64,000 bases of DNA from Paenibacillus sp. LS1 (GCF_026013365.1 NZ_JAPDOE010000001.1:1-64000); one strand, 5' to 3'; shown: positions 26,975 to 36,865, counted from the stretch's first letter. Notes: a model not told the origin generated them from the letters alone. Translations and numbers: made by a program.

Positions 26975-27044
26975 GGTGTATAATAGAATCTAATGTAATG
27001 ATAGAGAGTTAATTCAGATGAAATGTCGGGAGGCACTATTTAAC

Positions 27045-28235
27045 ATGAACTATTTATTTTCCAATCGTATCGCAGCACTGCAACCATCCATTATTCGTGA
27101 GATTCTGAAGGCTTCTTCTGGGCAAAATGTGATTCCATTCTCTGCGGGAAACCCCGCTCCGGAAACCTTTCCTATTGAGGCGATTCGTACGTTTACCCAA
27201 TCCATTCTGGAACAGGACCCGGTCACGGCTCTGCAATACGGAATCACCGAAGGATATATTCCCTTGAGAGAAGCATTGACTCAACATTTGAAGACTGGTT
27301 TTGATACGGGTAAGCCATCCGATCAATTGTTCATCGTATCTGGAGCACAGCAGGGGATTGAACTGGCCTGTAAAGTGTTCTGTAATGAGGGGGATACCAT
27401 CATCTGTGAGAGTCCGAGCTTTATCGGTTCTCTGAACTCCTTCCGGGCATCCGGTGCGAAGCTTGCCGGTGTTCCGATGGAGATGGACGGTATGGATATT
27501 GAAAAGCTAGAACAGGCGCTGCAAACGGAGCCCAATGTGAAACTGATCTACGTGATTCCAAGTTTTCAGAATCCGACCGGTGTAACGACAAGCCTTGAGA
27601 AACGGAAGGCCATTTACGAGCTGGCTAAGAAGTATGGCGTGATGATTTTGGAAGATAATCCTTACGGAGAACTTCGATTCAATGGAGACGATGTGCCAAC
27701 GATCAAATCAATGGATGATGAGGGTCTGGTGATCTATGTTGGATCATTCTCCAAAATTTTGTCGGCGGGACTGCGCGTTGGTTTTGTACAAGCGCCACAT
27801 GAAGTTGTGGAGAAAATGGTTGTCGCGAAACAGGGAGAAGACGTACATACGGCTATGCTTCCACAGATTCTGGCATACAAGTTCATGACAGAGTATGACT
27901 ACGCGGGGCATATTAACAGCATTCGTGAGGTATATCGGAGAAAAGCAACATTGATGATGGACAAGCTGCAAGAGCATATGGGGGAGTTCATTACCTATAC
28001 CCAACCGGATGGTGGACTGTTCCTCTGGTGTGATCTGCCAGCACATGTGCCAATGCTTGATTATGCCAAGACTGCGGCAGCCCAAGGAGTTGCGGTTGTG
28101 CCGGGGAATGCATTCCTGGTGAACGAGCAAGATCCTTGTAATGCGATCAGACTTAATTTCTCCACGCCGTCGGACGAACAGATTGTGAAGGGTGTTGAAA
28201 TCTTGGGGCAGGTCTTAAAAGGTTATAACGTTTAA
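27045..28235 (+). CDS. PLP-dependent aminotransferase, class I (LysN/aminoadipate type)
   Basis: A 396-residue fold-type I aminotransferase like the stand-alone relatives of MocR proteins (2-aminoadipate or aromatic/branched-chain transaminases). Landmarks are PFSAGNPAPETFP near the start, SGAQQGIEL, SFQNPTGVT, EDNPYGELRF and the PLP lysine in VGSFSKILSAGLRVGF near residue 240. The substrate pair cannot be fixed. ATG 27045 follows CGGGAGG by about 11 bases and is preferred over ATG 27018. Confidence 0.9.
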   Translation: MNYLFSNRIAALQPSIIREILKASSGQNVIPFSAGNPAPETFPIEAIRTFTQSILEQDPVTALQYGITEGYIPLREALTQHLKTGFDTGKPSDQLFIVSGAQQGIELACKVFCNEGDTIICESPSFIGSLNSFRASGAKLAGVPMEMDGMDIEKLEQALQTEPNVKLIYVIPSFQNPTGVTTSLEKRKAIYELAKKYGVMILEDNPYGELRFNGDDVPTIKSMDDEGLVIYVGSFSKILSAGLRVGFVQAPHEVVEKMVVAKQGEDVHTAMLPQILAYKFMTEYDYAGHINSIREVYRRKATLMMDKLQEHMGEFITYTQPDGGLFLWCDLPAHVPMLDYAKTAAAQGVAVVPGNAFLVNEQDPCNAIRLNFSTPSDEQIVKGVEILGQVLKGYNV

Positions 28236-28263
28236 AATTGCTTCAATGTGATATATCTACGAA

Positions 28264-28287
28264 AAGCCGCCAATTGGCGGCTTTTTT
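28264..28287. terminator. Bidirectional terminator between aminotransferase and MaoC-like gene
   Basis: AAAAGCCGCC-AATT-GGCGGCTTTTTT, an almost perfect palindrome with A and T tracts, serving both convergent genes. Confidence 0.92.
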
Positions 28288-28300
28288 GGCTTTCTCGTTC

Positions 28301-28726
28301 TCAGTTATCAATCAACGCACTTAATTCTGCCTGAAATACCTTTTGATTCTTCTGATTAAATGTACTCAGCAGCACGGTAACAATCCCATTTCCTTTACGT
28401 CGGGGAAGTAGGTCAATGACCTCTGCAATGACATGCAGTTCATCATCCGGGAAGACGGGCTTCAAGAATTGAATGTTGTTCATTCCCGTTCCTGCCACAA
28501 CATGCTCTCCATAGATTCCGACCTCAATCCATAACTTAAAGGAGATATTCATCGTTTGCATGCCAGAAGCAATTAAACTACCGAAGCGGCCCTGTGTGGC
28601 CTTTTTTTCATCCAAATGCATATACTGTGGATCATAGATTTTGGCAAACGCAATAATATCGCTCTTGGATAATGCCAAGGATTTTGTTTCGTAGCGCTGA
28701 CCTGTTACATATTCGCTGAATTTCAT
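28301..28726 (-). CDS. MaoC-like hotdog-fold dehydratase
   Basis: A 141-residue hotdog-fold protein. The (R)-specific enoyl hydratase-type active site is seen in AFAKIYDPQYMHLDE (Asp and His) and GRFGSLIASGMQTM. Members hydrate enoyl-CoA thioesters or related acyl chains. GAGGTA precedes the ATG. It is transcribed alone, away from the LacI gene; a role in lipid or side-chain metabolism is inferred. Confidence 0.85.
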   Translation of the reverse strand: MKFSEYVTGQRYETKSLALSKSDIIAFAKIYDPQYMHLDEKKATQGRFGSLIASGMQTMNISFKLWIEVGIYGEHVVAGTGMNNIQFLKPVFPDDELHVIAEVIDLLPRRKGNGIVTVLLSTFNQKNQKVFQAELSALIDN

Positions 28727-28882
28727 GAGGGTACCTCGGTTTCTTTAATGTGTTTTTTTCGCAGTCACGCCCTGAAAAGAGACATGATCAGACTGACGTG
28801 TTAAAATGCTAGTGAACCATCTGGTGTGTATTTCAGTCATATTGAAATAAATAGATGAAACGGTCTTTGAGGAGTATATATC

Positions 28883-29878
28883 ATGATAACGATTAAAGAT
28901 GTCGCCAAGATGGCTGGTGTAGCCAGTTCAACCGTATCTTGCGTACTCAACGATAAAGGTAATGTAAGTGAGACAACAAGGCAGAGAGTGCTCGCAGCAG
29001 CAGGCCAACTGAATTACGTGAAGAACGGCCCTGCATCTGAAATGAAGCGTCAGAGTACACAAACGATTGGTGTGATTGTCCATGACATGTCCAGTCCGTA
29101 TTTCTCGGATTTGGTGAATGGAATACAGTCGATCGCGATGAGCCATGGATATGATATGATCGTCTGTAGCTCACTGGGTGGAGAGAAGTCGACAGCCCAT
29201 CGTTACATTCGTGAAAGAAGAATCGACGGAGCTATTGTCATCGCTCAAAATATTGAAGATCAGTTGCTCATTGAGGCATCTGAAGCAGGATTTCCGATTG
29301 TTGTCATGGATCGGGATCTGGATGCTCCACATATTGTAAAGGTTTTGATGAGTGATACGCAAGGTGGGTACCTGGCTACCCGTTATCTGATCGATAAAGG
29401 ACATCGGACCATTGCCTATATTAGTGGCCCAGCCCATTCGGAATGTAATCTGCAGCGTTATCAAGGTTATCTCAATGCCATGGCAGAAGCAGGCATTGAA
29501 GAGAACCCGGCATGGAAAATCGGTGGACAATACTTGAAGCAAGATGGCTACCATGCAGCCAAGAAACTGCTCGAAGGAGAATTGCCATCCGCAGTATTTT
29601 TTGCAAATGATGAAATGGCCTTTGGTGGTTTGGAAGCCTTCAGAGAGCATGGGATTGCAGTACCTGAACAGTTATCCGTAATTGGTTTTGACAATATCCC
29701 GGCATCTCAGTATGTGCAACCACCTCTGACCACATTTCGGCAACCGAAGACGGATGCGGCTCAGCTTGCAGGTCATGTTCTCTTTCAACGGTTAAAAGGA
29801 GAGTCTGTAGAGAATTTATATACACTGGATATCCAATGCGTGGAACGTGATTCCGTTCGGCTCCTCAACCTGAGTTGA
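28883..29878 (+). CDS. LacI family transcriptional regulator
   Basis: A 331-residue regulator: N-terminal helix-turn-helix TIKDVAKMAGVASSTVSCVLND with the hinge region to about residue 60, then a periplasmic-binding-protein-like sugar domain starting TIGVIVHDMSSPYFSDLVNG and ending SVIGFDNIPASQYVQPPLTT. It probably senses a carbohydrate. It lies upstream of an AraC regulator and a sugar importer but has its own terminator, which overlaps its stop codon, so it may control them in trans. Confidence 0.92.
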   Translation: MITIKDVAKMAGVASSTVSCVLNDKGNVSETTRQRVLAAAGQLNYVKNGPASEMKRQSTQTIGVIVHDMSSPYFSDLVNGIQSIAMSHGYDMIVCSSLGGEKSTAHRYIRERRIDGAIVIAQNIEDQLLIEASEAGFPIVVMDRDLDAPHIVKVLMSDTQGGYLATRYLIDKGHRTIAYISGPAHSECNLQRYQGYLNAMAEAGIEENPAWKIGGQYLKQDGYHAAKKLLEGELPSAVFFANDEMAFGGLEAFREHGIAVPEQLSVIGFDNIPASQYVQPPLTTFRQPKTDAAQLAGHVLFQRLKGESVENLYTLDIQCVERDSVRLLNLS

Positions 29879-29888
29879 GGAGTTTTTT
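29861..29888 (+). terminator. Terminator overlapping the end of the lacI-type gene
   Basis: CTCCTCAAC-CTGA-GTTGAGGAG then T residues. The last codons and TGA stop of the regulator lie inside the hairpin, so ribosomes reaching the stop must disturb it. Confidence 0.85.
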
Positions 29889-29993
29889 CGTTCAATAGAA
29901 TTTTAAATATTCAAAAAGAAAGGAGTGTGGCAATTTATGCATAATAATAAAGACGAGAGATTCTTGCATAGGAAATAAATGGAGGGTGATTAG

Positions 29994-30875
29994 ATGGGCG
30001 TACCCACGTTTCTGGAGACAGGCCATATGGAAGAAGGTTTTCCCATTCGGGTGATTCATACAGGTGATCAGTTTAATTTTGCTGCACACTGGCATGATGA
30101 GGTTGAATTGGTTGTTGTTAATGGAAAAAGCGCACGAATTGGCGTGAATGACCATGTTCGTGAGCTGGGACAAGGTGATGTGCTGCTGATCAAACCAGGT
30201 GATGTACACTGCTTTTTGCCGGGGACCGAGCACCTAACCATAATCTTGTTCCGGCTGGAATTGTTAACAGGAAGCTTCACGACTGAAGCCGAGATACAGG
30301 AGCTTGGCGAACTCTTCAATAAAACAACCGTTATTCCGTCGAATGCAGGAAGTCGCAACAATCTGGTTCAATATATAGATGTCATCATAGCCGAGAAGAA
30401 ACATCAAAAGCCGGGATATCGATGGTTGATGGTTTCCCGGCTGTATGATCTTATTGTTCTCTTGTTACGTACAAAGGCACCAACTACCGATCAACTAACG
30501 CCTTCGGAATGGCCGTGTACTTCGTCCAAAAAATTTGAATTCCTTGAATCAGTCTGTGAATATCTGGAGGATCATTATGCTGAACCGATCAAGCTGGAAC
30601 AGGTAGCGGAACATATTAAATTCAGCAAGTTCCATGTCTGCAAATTATTCAAAGAGATCAAAGGAGTGACTTTGATGGAATACTTGAATCATTTTCGAAT
30701 TATCAAATCCGAGTGGGCGTTATTGTTCCGTCAGGATTCCATTTTGGATATAGCCATCGGCCATGGGTTCAACAATGTGAACTCCTATAATCGTCTTTTT
30801 AAAAAATATAATGACTGTACACCCTCTGAATTTCGCAAGAAACACCGTACGAATATCACAAAATATGAAGGGTAA
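29994..30875 (+). CDS. AraC family regulator with cupin domain
   Basis: A 293-residue regulator: N-terminal cupin (about 20-90) with FAAHWHDEVELVVV and QGDVLLIKPGDVHCF, then two helix-turn-helix motifs at the C-terminus (EHIKFSKFHVCKLFKEI and GFNNVNSYNRLFKKY). GGAGGGTGAT precedes ATG 29994. It stands just before a carbohydrate ABC importer and very likely activates it in response to the imported sugar, as is common for such clusters. Confidence 0.9.
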   Translation: MGVPTFLETGHMEEGFPIRVIHTGDQFNFAAHWHDEVELVVVNGKSARIGVNDHVRELGQGDVLLIKPGDVHCFLPGTEHLTIILFRLELLTGSFTTEAEIQELGELFNKTTVIPSNAGSRNNLVQYIDVIIAEKKHQKPGYRWLMVSRLYDLIVLLLRTKAPTTDQLTPSEWPCTSSKKFEFLESVCEYLEDHYAEPIKLEQVAEHIKFSKFHVCKLFKEIKGVTLMEYLNHFRIIKSEWALLFRQDSILDIAIGHGFNNVNSYNRLFKKYNDCTPSEFRKKHRTNITKYEG

Positions 30876-30928
30876 TGCACAATATTTGTAGAGAAAGACC
30901 CCTCCGAAATCAATATACTCTAATAAAA

Positions 30929-30942
30929 TGTAAGCGTTTCCT
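30929..30942 (+). promoter_or_regulatory. cre-like site upstream of the sugar-binding protein
   Basis: TGTAAGCGTTTCCT matches 12 of 14 positions of the CcpA consensus TGWAANCGNTNWCA and lies just upstream of the ribosome site, where bound CcpA would block transcription. A TATACT at 30914-30919 is a possible -10 box. Confidence 0.6.
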
Positions 30943-30960
30943 TTTAGAAGGAGGGGGCCT

Positions 30961-32226
30961 ATGAAGAAGTGGTTTAAGCCAACTATTGTATTCGTATGTG
31001 TAGCGATGTTGTTAGCTGGTTGTCAGCTCAGTCCGTCCAATCAAACCAAGCAGCAGGAAATAACGGTGTGGAGTTTTACGGATGAAGCTGGATATGCCAT
31101 TGAGAAATTCGAACAGAAATATCCCGACATCAAAGTGAACTTTGTCAATATTCCCGGCAACTTCTATATCACCAAGCTTAAATCTGCGCTCCAGACGACC
31201 TCGAAGGCTCCGGATGTATTTATGATTGAAAATGCCAATATTCGAGAACTGATTGATGTTCCATATCTGGAGAATTTATCGGCTTCGCCTTATAACGCCA
31301 ATGAGCTTATTCAGGAACAATATGCTTTTGTGCAGGCCAATGAAAAGGACAGTGAGGGAAATGTCAGAGCGATAGGTTATCAGGGAACACCTGGGGGCAT
31401 CTATTATCGCCGGGATTTGGCGAAGAAATATCTGGGGACCGATGATCCTGAGAAGGTGGGTTCACAGATTGATACTTGGGAGAAGATCTTCGAGATTGGA
31501 GAGAAGGTACAGAAGCTTAGCGGGAATAAAGTACATGCATTGGCGAACTGGAATGCCATATCGAACTCATATGACGGTATACCGTGGGTGAAGGATGGCA
31601 AGCTCGTCATCGATCCAACCTATATGGAGGTGCTGGATCTTGTACGTGAAGCGCGTGAACGCCATGTACTTGCCGAGTATGAAGATGGAAGTGCTGGTTA
31701 TGCTGCATCCATGCAAAAAGGGGAGGTCATGTTCTATCCCGGGGCAACCTGGGGCTTGCAATACACGTTCAAGGCGAACGCCCCGGATACCGAAGGCATG
31801 TGGGGCCTTGCCCCGGGACCGTCAGCCTTTAGTGCGGGTGGGACCTATATCTCGATGTACAGTAAAAGTGACAAAAAGGATCTGGCCTGGAAGTTTATTG
31901 AGTTCTACAATTTTGACCACGAGTTTCTGTCCGAGTTAGCGAAAGAGCAGGATTATTTTACGAGCAATATGGTTGTGAATGACAAACTTGCGCCTTCGCT
32001 CTCATCGCCCTATCTGGGGGGGCAAAAGCATTTCGAGTTTTTCTCGGAGGCTGCCAAGCGGGTTCCTGTGTATGAACGCACCAAATATGATGCCATTATT
32101 AACAGTGATATTTATAAAAATGTACTCCAGTTGTATCTCAATCAGGACATTCAGAACAAAGATGAAGTAGTGAAGCGAATCAAACGTGATGTCGCCTTGA
32201 GATTTCCGGAGCTGGAAGTGGATTAG
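30961..32226 (+). CDS. Sugar ABC transporter substrate-binding lipoprotein
   Basis: A 421-residue family 1 extracellular solute-binding protein. The N-terminus is a lipoprotein signal with lipobox LLAGC (Cys near residue 21). The body has ITVWSFTDEAGYAIEKFEQKYPDI and a late GTYISMYSKSDKKDLAWKFIEFY typical of CUT1 sugar binding proteins. It captures an oligosaccharide outside the membrane for the two permeases downstream. GAAGGAGGGGG precedes the ATG. The ATPase is absent, so a shared MsmX-type ATPase is expected. Confidence 0.93.
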   Translation: MKKWFKPTIVFVCVAMLLAGCQLSPSNQTKQQEITVWSFTDEAGYAIEKFEQKYPDIKVNFVNIPGNFYITKLKSALQTTSKAPDVFMIENANIRELIDVPYLENLSASPYNANELIQEQYAFVQANEKDSEGNVRAIGYQGTPGGIYYRRDLAKKYLGTDDPEKVGSQIDTWEKIFEIGEKVQKLSGNKVHALANWNAISNSYDGIPWVKDGKLVIDPTYMEVLDLVREARERHVLAEYEDGSAGYAASMQKGEVMFYPGATWGLQYTFKANAPDTEGMWGLAPGPSAFSAGGTYISMYSKSDKKDLAWKFIEFYNFDHEFLSELAKEQDYFTSNMVVNDKLAPSLSSPYLGGQKHFEFFSEAAKRVPVYERTKYDAIINSDIYKNVLQLYLNQDIQNKDEVVKRIKRDVALRFPELEVD

Positions 32227-32230
32227 CTTA

Positions 32231-32270
32231 GGACGTGTCTCAAAACTCCTTGGGAGTTTTCAGATACGCC
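32231..32270 (+). other. Intercistronic hairpin between binding protein and permease
   Basis: AAAACTCC-TTG-GGAGTTTT extended by imperfect flanks on both sides, with no T tract after it. It lies 4 bases after the binding protein stop. It is better explained as an RNA-stabilising hairpin that lets the binding protein be made in excess over the permeases than as a full terminator. Confidence 0.65.
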
Positions 32271-32323
32271 CTATAAGTAAGCGAATGAATGTACACATCC
32301 AATGATAACTGGGGGGACAGAAT

Positions 32324-33214
32324 ATGTTTGCCAAAACGATTCGAAAGGACCATTACGGCTACTACTTCATTGCTCCGTTCTTTATTATTTTCACCATTTT
32401 TGGACTCTATCCCATATTGTATTCCCTCTATATCAGTTTCACCAACTTTGATGGAATCACGACACCTGACTTTGTAGGGATTGGTAACTACGTGGCCGTA
32501 CTACAAGATCCGTTGTTCTACAAAACCTTGTTCAATACGTTATTCATCTGGGGAGTTTCCGTGGTTCCGCAGCTCACAATCTCACTTGTGCTGGCTTTTA
32601 TTCTGAACGATAAGCTGCTCAAAGGGCGGGACTTTTTCAGAGCCGTATATTTTTTCCCCAATATCGTTACGGCTGCATCACTCGGGTTGCTTGTCAGTCT
32701 GATCTTTGACTGGCAGTCCGGGGGACTGAATCATTTTTTGATGCAGATCGGGATTATTCAAGATCCAATTAATTGGAAAAATGACCCTTGGTTTATGCGG
32801 CTAATTGTGTCATCTATCTTGTTTTTTCAATATTTCGGTTATTCCATGGTCATCTACCTTGCAGGTCTTCAGGGTATTGATCCGTCGTTGCTGGAAGCTG
32901 CCCAGATGGATGGCGCGAAAAAGAAGCATATTTTCATCCATATTATCGTACCGATGCTCCGTCCAATTATTCTGTTTCAGATGATTACATCCATTATTGG
33001 TGGCATTCAGATTTTCGATCAGCCGTTTACACTGACCAATGGAACTGGTGGTCCTGACCGAGCAGCCATGACCAGTATTATGTATCTCTATAATGTAGCA
33101 TTTCAGAGCACGCGTTTTGGTTACGGTGCCGCTATAGCATTTTGTCTGTTCATCATTATCATATTGTTGTCCGTTGCATCCTTCATCATGACCAAGCGGA
33201 AGAGCCGTTCATAG
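32324..33214 (+). CDS. Sugar ABC transporter permease (MalF/UgpA type)
   Basis: A 296-residue permease with six membrane helices (FIAPFFIIFTIFGLYPILYS first). The EAA loop that contacts the ATPase is seen in DPSLLEAAQMDGAKKKHIFIHIIVPML. It forms the transport channel together with the next gene product. The ribosome site is GGGGGGACAG before ATG 32324. Confidence 0.93.
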   Translation: MFAKTIRKDHYGYYFIAPFFIIFTIFGLYPILYSLYISFTNFDGITTPDFVGIGNYVAVLQDPLFYKTLFNTLFIWGVSVVPQLTISLVLAFILNDKLLKGRDFFRAVYFFPNIVTAASLGLLVSLIFDWQSGGLNHFLMQIGIIQDPINWKNDPWFMRLIVSSILFFQYFGYSMVIYLAGLQGIDPSLLEAAQMDGAKKKHIFIHIIVPMLRPIILFQMITSIIGGIQIFDQPFTLTNGTGGPDRAAMTSIMYLYNVAFQSTRFGYGAAIAFCLFIIIILLSVASFIMTKRKSRS

Positions 33215-33228
33215 GGAGGGAAGTTCTC

Positions 33229-34110
33229 ATGCAAACTGCAAAATCAATTGAACAACCAAATGCGGCGATTCAGCAGTATGCCAAGACCAGACGACTGACG
33301 GCAGGCAAGATCATCATTTATTTGCTGCTGAGTGGTCTTGCCGTGCTCTGTATCATTCCATTCTATCTGATGCTCATCTATTCCACACATAACAATGCCA
33401 CAATTGCTTCAACTTTCACATTTCTCCCCGGATCATTTTTGGTCGATAACTATATGAATATGGTATCCAAAATCAACATTTGGCGTGGGTTTGCCAACAG
33501 TATATTCATTGCCGGAACATCGACCGTGTTATCTCTGTATATAGGTGCTCTGACTGCATATGGCTTTGCCAAATTTAAATTCAAAGGACGGAACTGGTTG
33601 TTCCTGTTTCTGTTAGCGACCATGATGGTGCCGGGGCAACTGGCCCTCATTGGCGTGTATCGACTATTCAGCATGTTGGGACTTCTGGACAGCTATGCTG
33701 CAATTATTTTGCCTGCTGCGGCTAACGCATTTAACGTATTTTTCATCAAACAGTTTATGGAGAGCAGCATCCCGGATGAGATTATTGAATCTGCACGGGT
33801 GGACAGTGCAGGTGAATTCCGGACGTTCAATCAGATTGTACTGCCCATTCTAGGACCGGCGATCTCGGCCCTTGGTATATTCACGTTTATCGGTTCATGG
33901 AATAATTTTCTAACACCACTCGTTCTGTTTTTCTCTCTGGACAAATATCCGCTACCGGTACTGGTTGCGCTAGTTCAAGGGTACTATGGGATGGATTATG
34001 GACTCTTGTATTTGGGTGTAGCGATCTCAATCTTGCCTATTATTGTTGTATTCTCTGTATTTTCCAAACAGATTATTGGAAGTGTTGCCTTGGGTGCGGT
34101 GAAAGGATAG
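33229..34110 (+). CDS. Sugar ABC transporter permease (MalG/UgpE type)
   Basis: A 293-residue second permease. Six membrane helices with the first near residues 28-50; EAA loop in PDEIIESARVDSAGEFRTFNQIVLPIL. GGGAGGG lies 8 bases before ATG 33229, so an earlier in-frame start (33142, inside the previous gene) is rejected. It lies 14 bases after the first permease and completes the importer. Confidence 0.93.
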   Translation: MQTAKSIEQPNAAIQQYAKTRRLTAGKIIIYLLLSGLAVLCIIPFYLMLIYSTHNNATIASTFTFLPGSFLVDNYMNMVSKINIWRGFANSIFIAGTSTVLSLYIGALTAYGFAKFKFKGRNWLFLFLLATMMVPGQLALIGVYRLFSMLGLLDSYAAIILPAAANAFNVFFIKQFMESSIPDEIIESARVDSAGEFRTFNQIVLPILGPAISALGIFTFIGSWNNFLTPLVLFFSLDKYPLPVLVALVQGYYGMDYGLLYLGVAISILPIIVVFSVFSKQIIGSVALGAVKG

Positions 34111-34146
34111 TGATTCATCGAGATTTAATAGCGTTCGGTATCATAA

Positions 34147-34171
34147 GGGTCGTCCATACGGACGGCTCTTT
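34147..34171 (+). terminator. Weak terminator after the sugar importer
   Basis: GGTCGTCC-ATAC-GGACGGCT with only a short T run. Position after the last permease supports it. Confidence 0.6.
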
Positions 34172-34272
34172 GCTGTTCTTTATTTTGCGTATATATCCCA
34201 TCTTATAAGTAAAGGATACCTTTAACTGAGAATATCTGGACGGACGGAGCATGCACAGAAAGGGGAGACGGT

Positions 34273-35682
34273 ATGGACACATCACCGATAACACAACAGA
34301 ACCTGCCGTTAACCGGATACCTAGCCGTTGATCAAGAAATGTTAAGCTCCGTTTTTGCAGGTTGCTCGGATGTTGTGTTCCATACATTCCAAACTGCGTG
34401 TCATACATCAGCGCTATGCATATATTGTGTTGGTTTATGTGATACAGAGCGGCTGGAACGACAGGTATTCACGCCCCTTCAGGAGACGGGGATCGAAGCT
34501 GCGCAAGTCCCTTTCGCATCTGTTAAACATATTGAAACAGCCACTCAGGCGGTGCAGGCCATATTAGAGGGAGAAGCTCTGTTATTGCTGGACGGTTCAA
34601 AAGTTGGAACAGCATACCCTTTATATCAAGCTGCAAATCGTTCAACGGAGGAACCGTTAGCTGAATCGACTGTACGCGGTGCACGGGATGGATTTACAGA
34701 ATCGTTGACCATGAATATGTCACTACTGCGCAAACGTATCAAAACACCTGCATTAAAAATTCATACACGTAACATGGGAGATCGCACAAACACCAGTGTT
34801 TCACTTATCTATATGGAAGGCATTATTGACCCCAAACTGGTGAAGGAAGTAGAGGTACGACTTGACGATTTGAAGCTTCGAGACGTACTGGAGAGCCAGT
34901 ATATTGAAGAAGGTATTGTCGATCAGCGATATTCACCATTTCCACAGATGATTGCGACGGAGCGTCCGGATGTCGTTGCATCCAACTTGCTGGAAGGTCG
35001 GTTTGCTATTCTCGTTGACGGAACGCCGTTCACCCTGATCGCGCCAGTCACCATTTTTTCCATGTTACAATCCCCGGAAGATTATTATCAAAATGTATTC
35101 ATGAGTGTTTTTGTACGCTGGCTGCGATACATTTTTTATGTGTTATCCATGCTGCTTCCATCGGCATATGTAGCAATTACCACGTTTCATCAGGAGATGA
35201 TTCCCACCGTATTGCTTCTCAGTATTGCCCGGGCGAGAGAAGAGATCCCTTTCCCGGCACTGGTGGAAGCACTCATTATGGAAATTGCCTTTGAAGCACT
35301 ACGTGAGGCTGGCGTCCGATTACCGAAGCAGGTCGGATCAGCCGTCAGTATCGTGGGAGCCTTAATTATTGGGCAGGCGGCGACTAGTGCAGGAATTGTG
35401 TCAGCCCCCATGATTATCATTGTGGCGATTACCGGGATCGCTTCTTTCATGATCCCCCGTTATGCTGCCAGTATCGCGACCCGACTGTTGCGTTTTCCCA
35501 TGATGTTTCTGGCGGGAACACTGGGACTCACGGGTGTCATGCTGGGCGTCATCTTGGTTGTCATACATCTGAGCAGTCTTCGTTCATTCGGAACACCTTA
35601 TCTGTCACCGGTAGCGCCTACGATGGCTAAGGAACTCAAGGATGTATGGTGGCGTCCATCTCCAAGGAACAAACCGCACTAG
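34273..35682 (+). CDS. Spore germination receptor A subunit (GerA/GerKA family)
   Basis: A 469-residue GerA-type protein. A hydrophilic N-terminal domain (about 1-250) with the conserved ESTVRGARDGFTESLTMN and MEGIIDPKLVKEVE is followed by a membrane domain (about 265-445) with several helices. In spores it sits in the inner membrane with the B and C subunits and responds to nutrient germinants. AGGGGAGA precedes the ATG. First gene of a four-gene operon. Confidence 0.93.
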   Translation: MDTSPITQQNLPLTGYLAVDQEMLSSVFAGCSDVVFHTFQTACHTSALCIYCVGLCDTERLERQVFTPLQETGIEAAQVPFASVKHIETATQAVQAILEGEALLLLDGSKVGTAYPLYQAANRSTEEPLAESTVRGARDGFTESLTMNMSLLRKRIKTPALKIHTRNMGDRTNTSVSLIYMEGIIDPKLVKEVEVRLDDLKLRDVLESQYIEEGIVDQRYSPFPQMIATERPDVVASNLLEGRFAILVDGTPFTLIAPVTIFSMLQSPEDYYQNVFMSVFVRWLRYIFYVLSMLLPSAYVAITTFHQEMIPTVLLLSIARAREEIPFPALVEALIMEIAFEALREAGVRLPKQVGSAVSIVGALIIGQAATSAGIVSAPMIIIVAITGIASFMIPRYAASIATRLLRFPMMFLAGTLGLTGVMLGVILVVIHLSSLRSFGTPYLSPVAPTMAKELKDVWWRPSPRNKPH

Positions 35683-35731
35683 ACCCATCTATACTCAAGC
35701 AACCAATGCAACCAAGGGAGCGGGATCACAC

Positions 35732-36847
35732 ATGTTGACGGACAAAGGAAAAATATCAGAAACTCAATTGGCATTCATGGTCTTTCCCGCCATTCTCGCG
35801 ACGGCCATCTTATCTGTGCCTGGAATTACAATGCACTATGCAGGACACGACATGTGGATGACTCCAATTCTGGGTTCTCTCGTTGGACTGGCTGCCATTG
35901 GTATCTCCATTGGTCTTGATCGTATGTACCCTGGAAAAACGCTCATTCAATCCAGTGTATCAATCGTTGGTCGGATTCCGGGTAAGTTATTCGGTCTGAT
36001 ATATATCGCTTTCTTACCGCATCTGACAGGCTTGATTATTCGGGAGTACGGTGAATTCATTGTCAATAATGCACTTCCAAGTACACCTTTGTTTGTTGTG
36101 ATGGGTACGATGGTTGTTGTATGTGCGATTAATGTCAGACTCGGGATTGAAGTTGTTGGACGAACCTCTCAGGTGTTTGTTACCCTGCTGATTGTGCTAC
36201 TGGCGTTGATCTTTATATTGTTGATTGGTGAACTGAATCCTGCCGAGCTGTTTCCCTTCATGGAGAAAGGACCAATTCCCATTATTACAGGGGCCGCTGC
36301 ACCTGCTGCATGGTTTAGTGAATATATCGTGTTGGCTTTTCTGCTACCTTATGTGAATCAAAAAAAACGAACAACCCGGGTCATGCTGGGTTCCCTCGTA
36401 TTGACGACAACTGCAATGACGGTTACCAATCTGTTTTGCCTGTTTTTAATTGGTGATTTGACGGATACATTCGTATTTCCCGTCATGATCGCAGCAAGAT
36501 ACATAACCATTGCGGACTTTCTGCAACATATCGAGTCCCTTATTATTGCAGTTTGGATTTTCGGTATTTTCGTTAAAATTTCCGTTTTTCTATATATCTT
36601 TGCTACATCCACAGCGGAATGGTTTGGGTTGAAGGACTACAAACCCGTTGTTGTTCCGCTTTCGTTCCTGTGTATGGTATTTGCTTACTGGGTTGTGTCC
36701 GGCGGATCTGGCATTTCCAGTCTGGTTAGCGCTTCAGCCAACTTGTATACGATCAGCATTTTATTAATCCTTCCGGCTATGATCTACGGTGTTGCATGGC
36801 TGAAGAAAGGGTGGGCCCATTTTCGAAAGAATCGAGCGAACACCTGA
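35732..36847 (+). CDS. Spore germination receptor B subunit (GerB/GerKB family)
   Basis: A 371-residue APC-type membrane protein with about ten helices, starting KISETQLAFMVFPAILATAILSVPG. The B subunit binds the germinant. ATG 35732 gives the family's usual length and follows GGGAG by about 11 bases; an in-frame ATG at 35642 lies inside the previous gene. It sits between the A and C subunits. Confidence 0.92.
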   Translation: MLTDKGKISETQLAFMVFPAILATAILSVPGITMHYAGHDMWMTPILGSLVGLAAIGISIGLDRMYPGKTLIQSSVSIVGRIPGKLFGLIYIAFLPHLTGLIIREYGEFIVNNALPSTPLFVVMGTMVVVCAINVRLGIEVVGRTSQVFVTLLIVLLALIFILLIGELNPAELFPFMEKGPIPIITGAAAPAAWFSEYIVLAFLLPYVNQKKRTTRVMLGSLVLTTTAMTVTNLFCLFLIGDLTDTFVFPVMIAARYITIADFLQHIESLIIAVWIFGIFVKISVFLYIFATSTAEWFGLKDYKPVVVPLSFLCMVFAYWVVSGGSGISSLVSASANLYTISILLILPAMIYGVAWLKKGWAHFRKNRANT

Positions 36848-36865
36848 TTGATGGGGGAGGAGCAC

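Noticed and set aside
29938..29979. 13-codon frame after a ribosome-like AAGGAGTG before the AraC gene
   Set aside because: Too short and polar with no support; mentioned only as a possible leader.
32231..32270. Insertion-sequence end
   Set aside because: The inverted repeat is local, with no transposase and no second copy.
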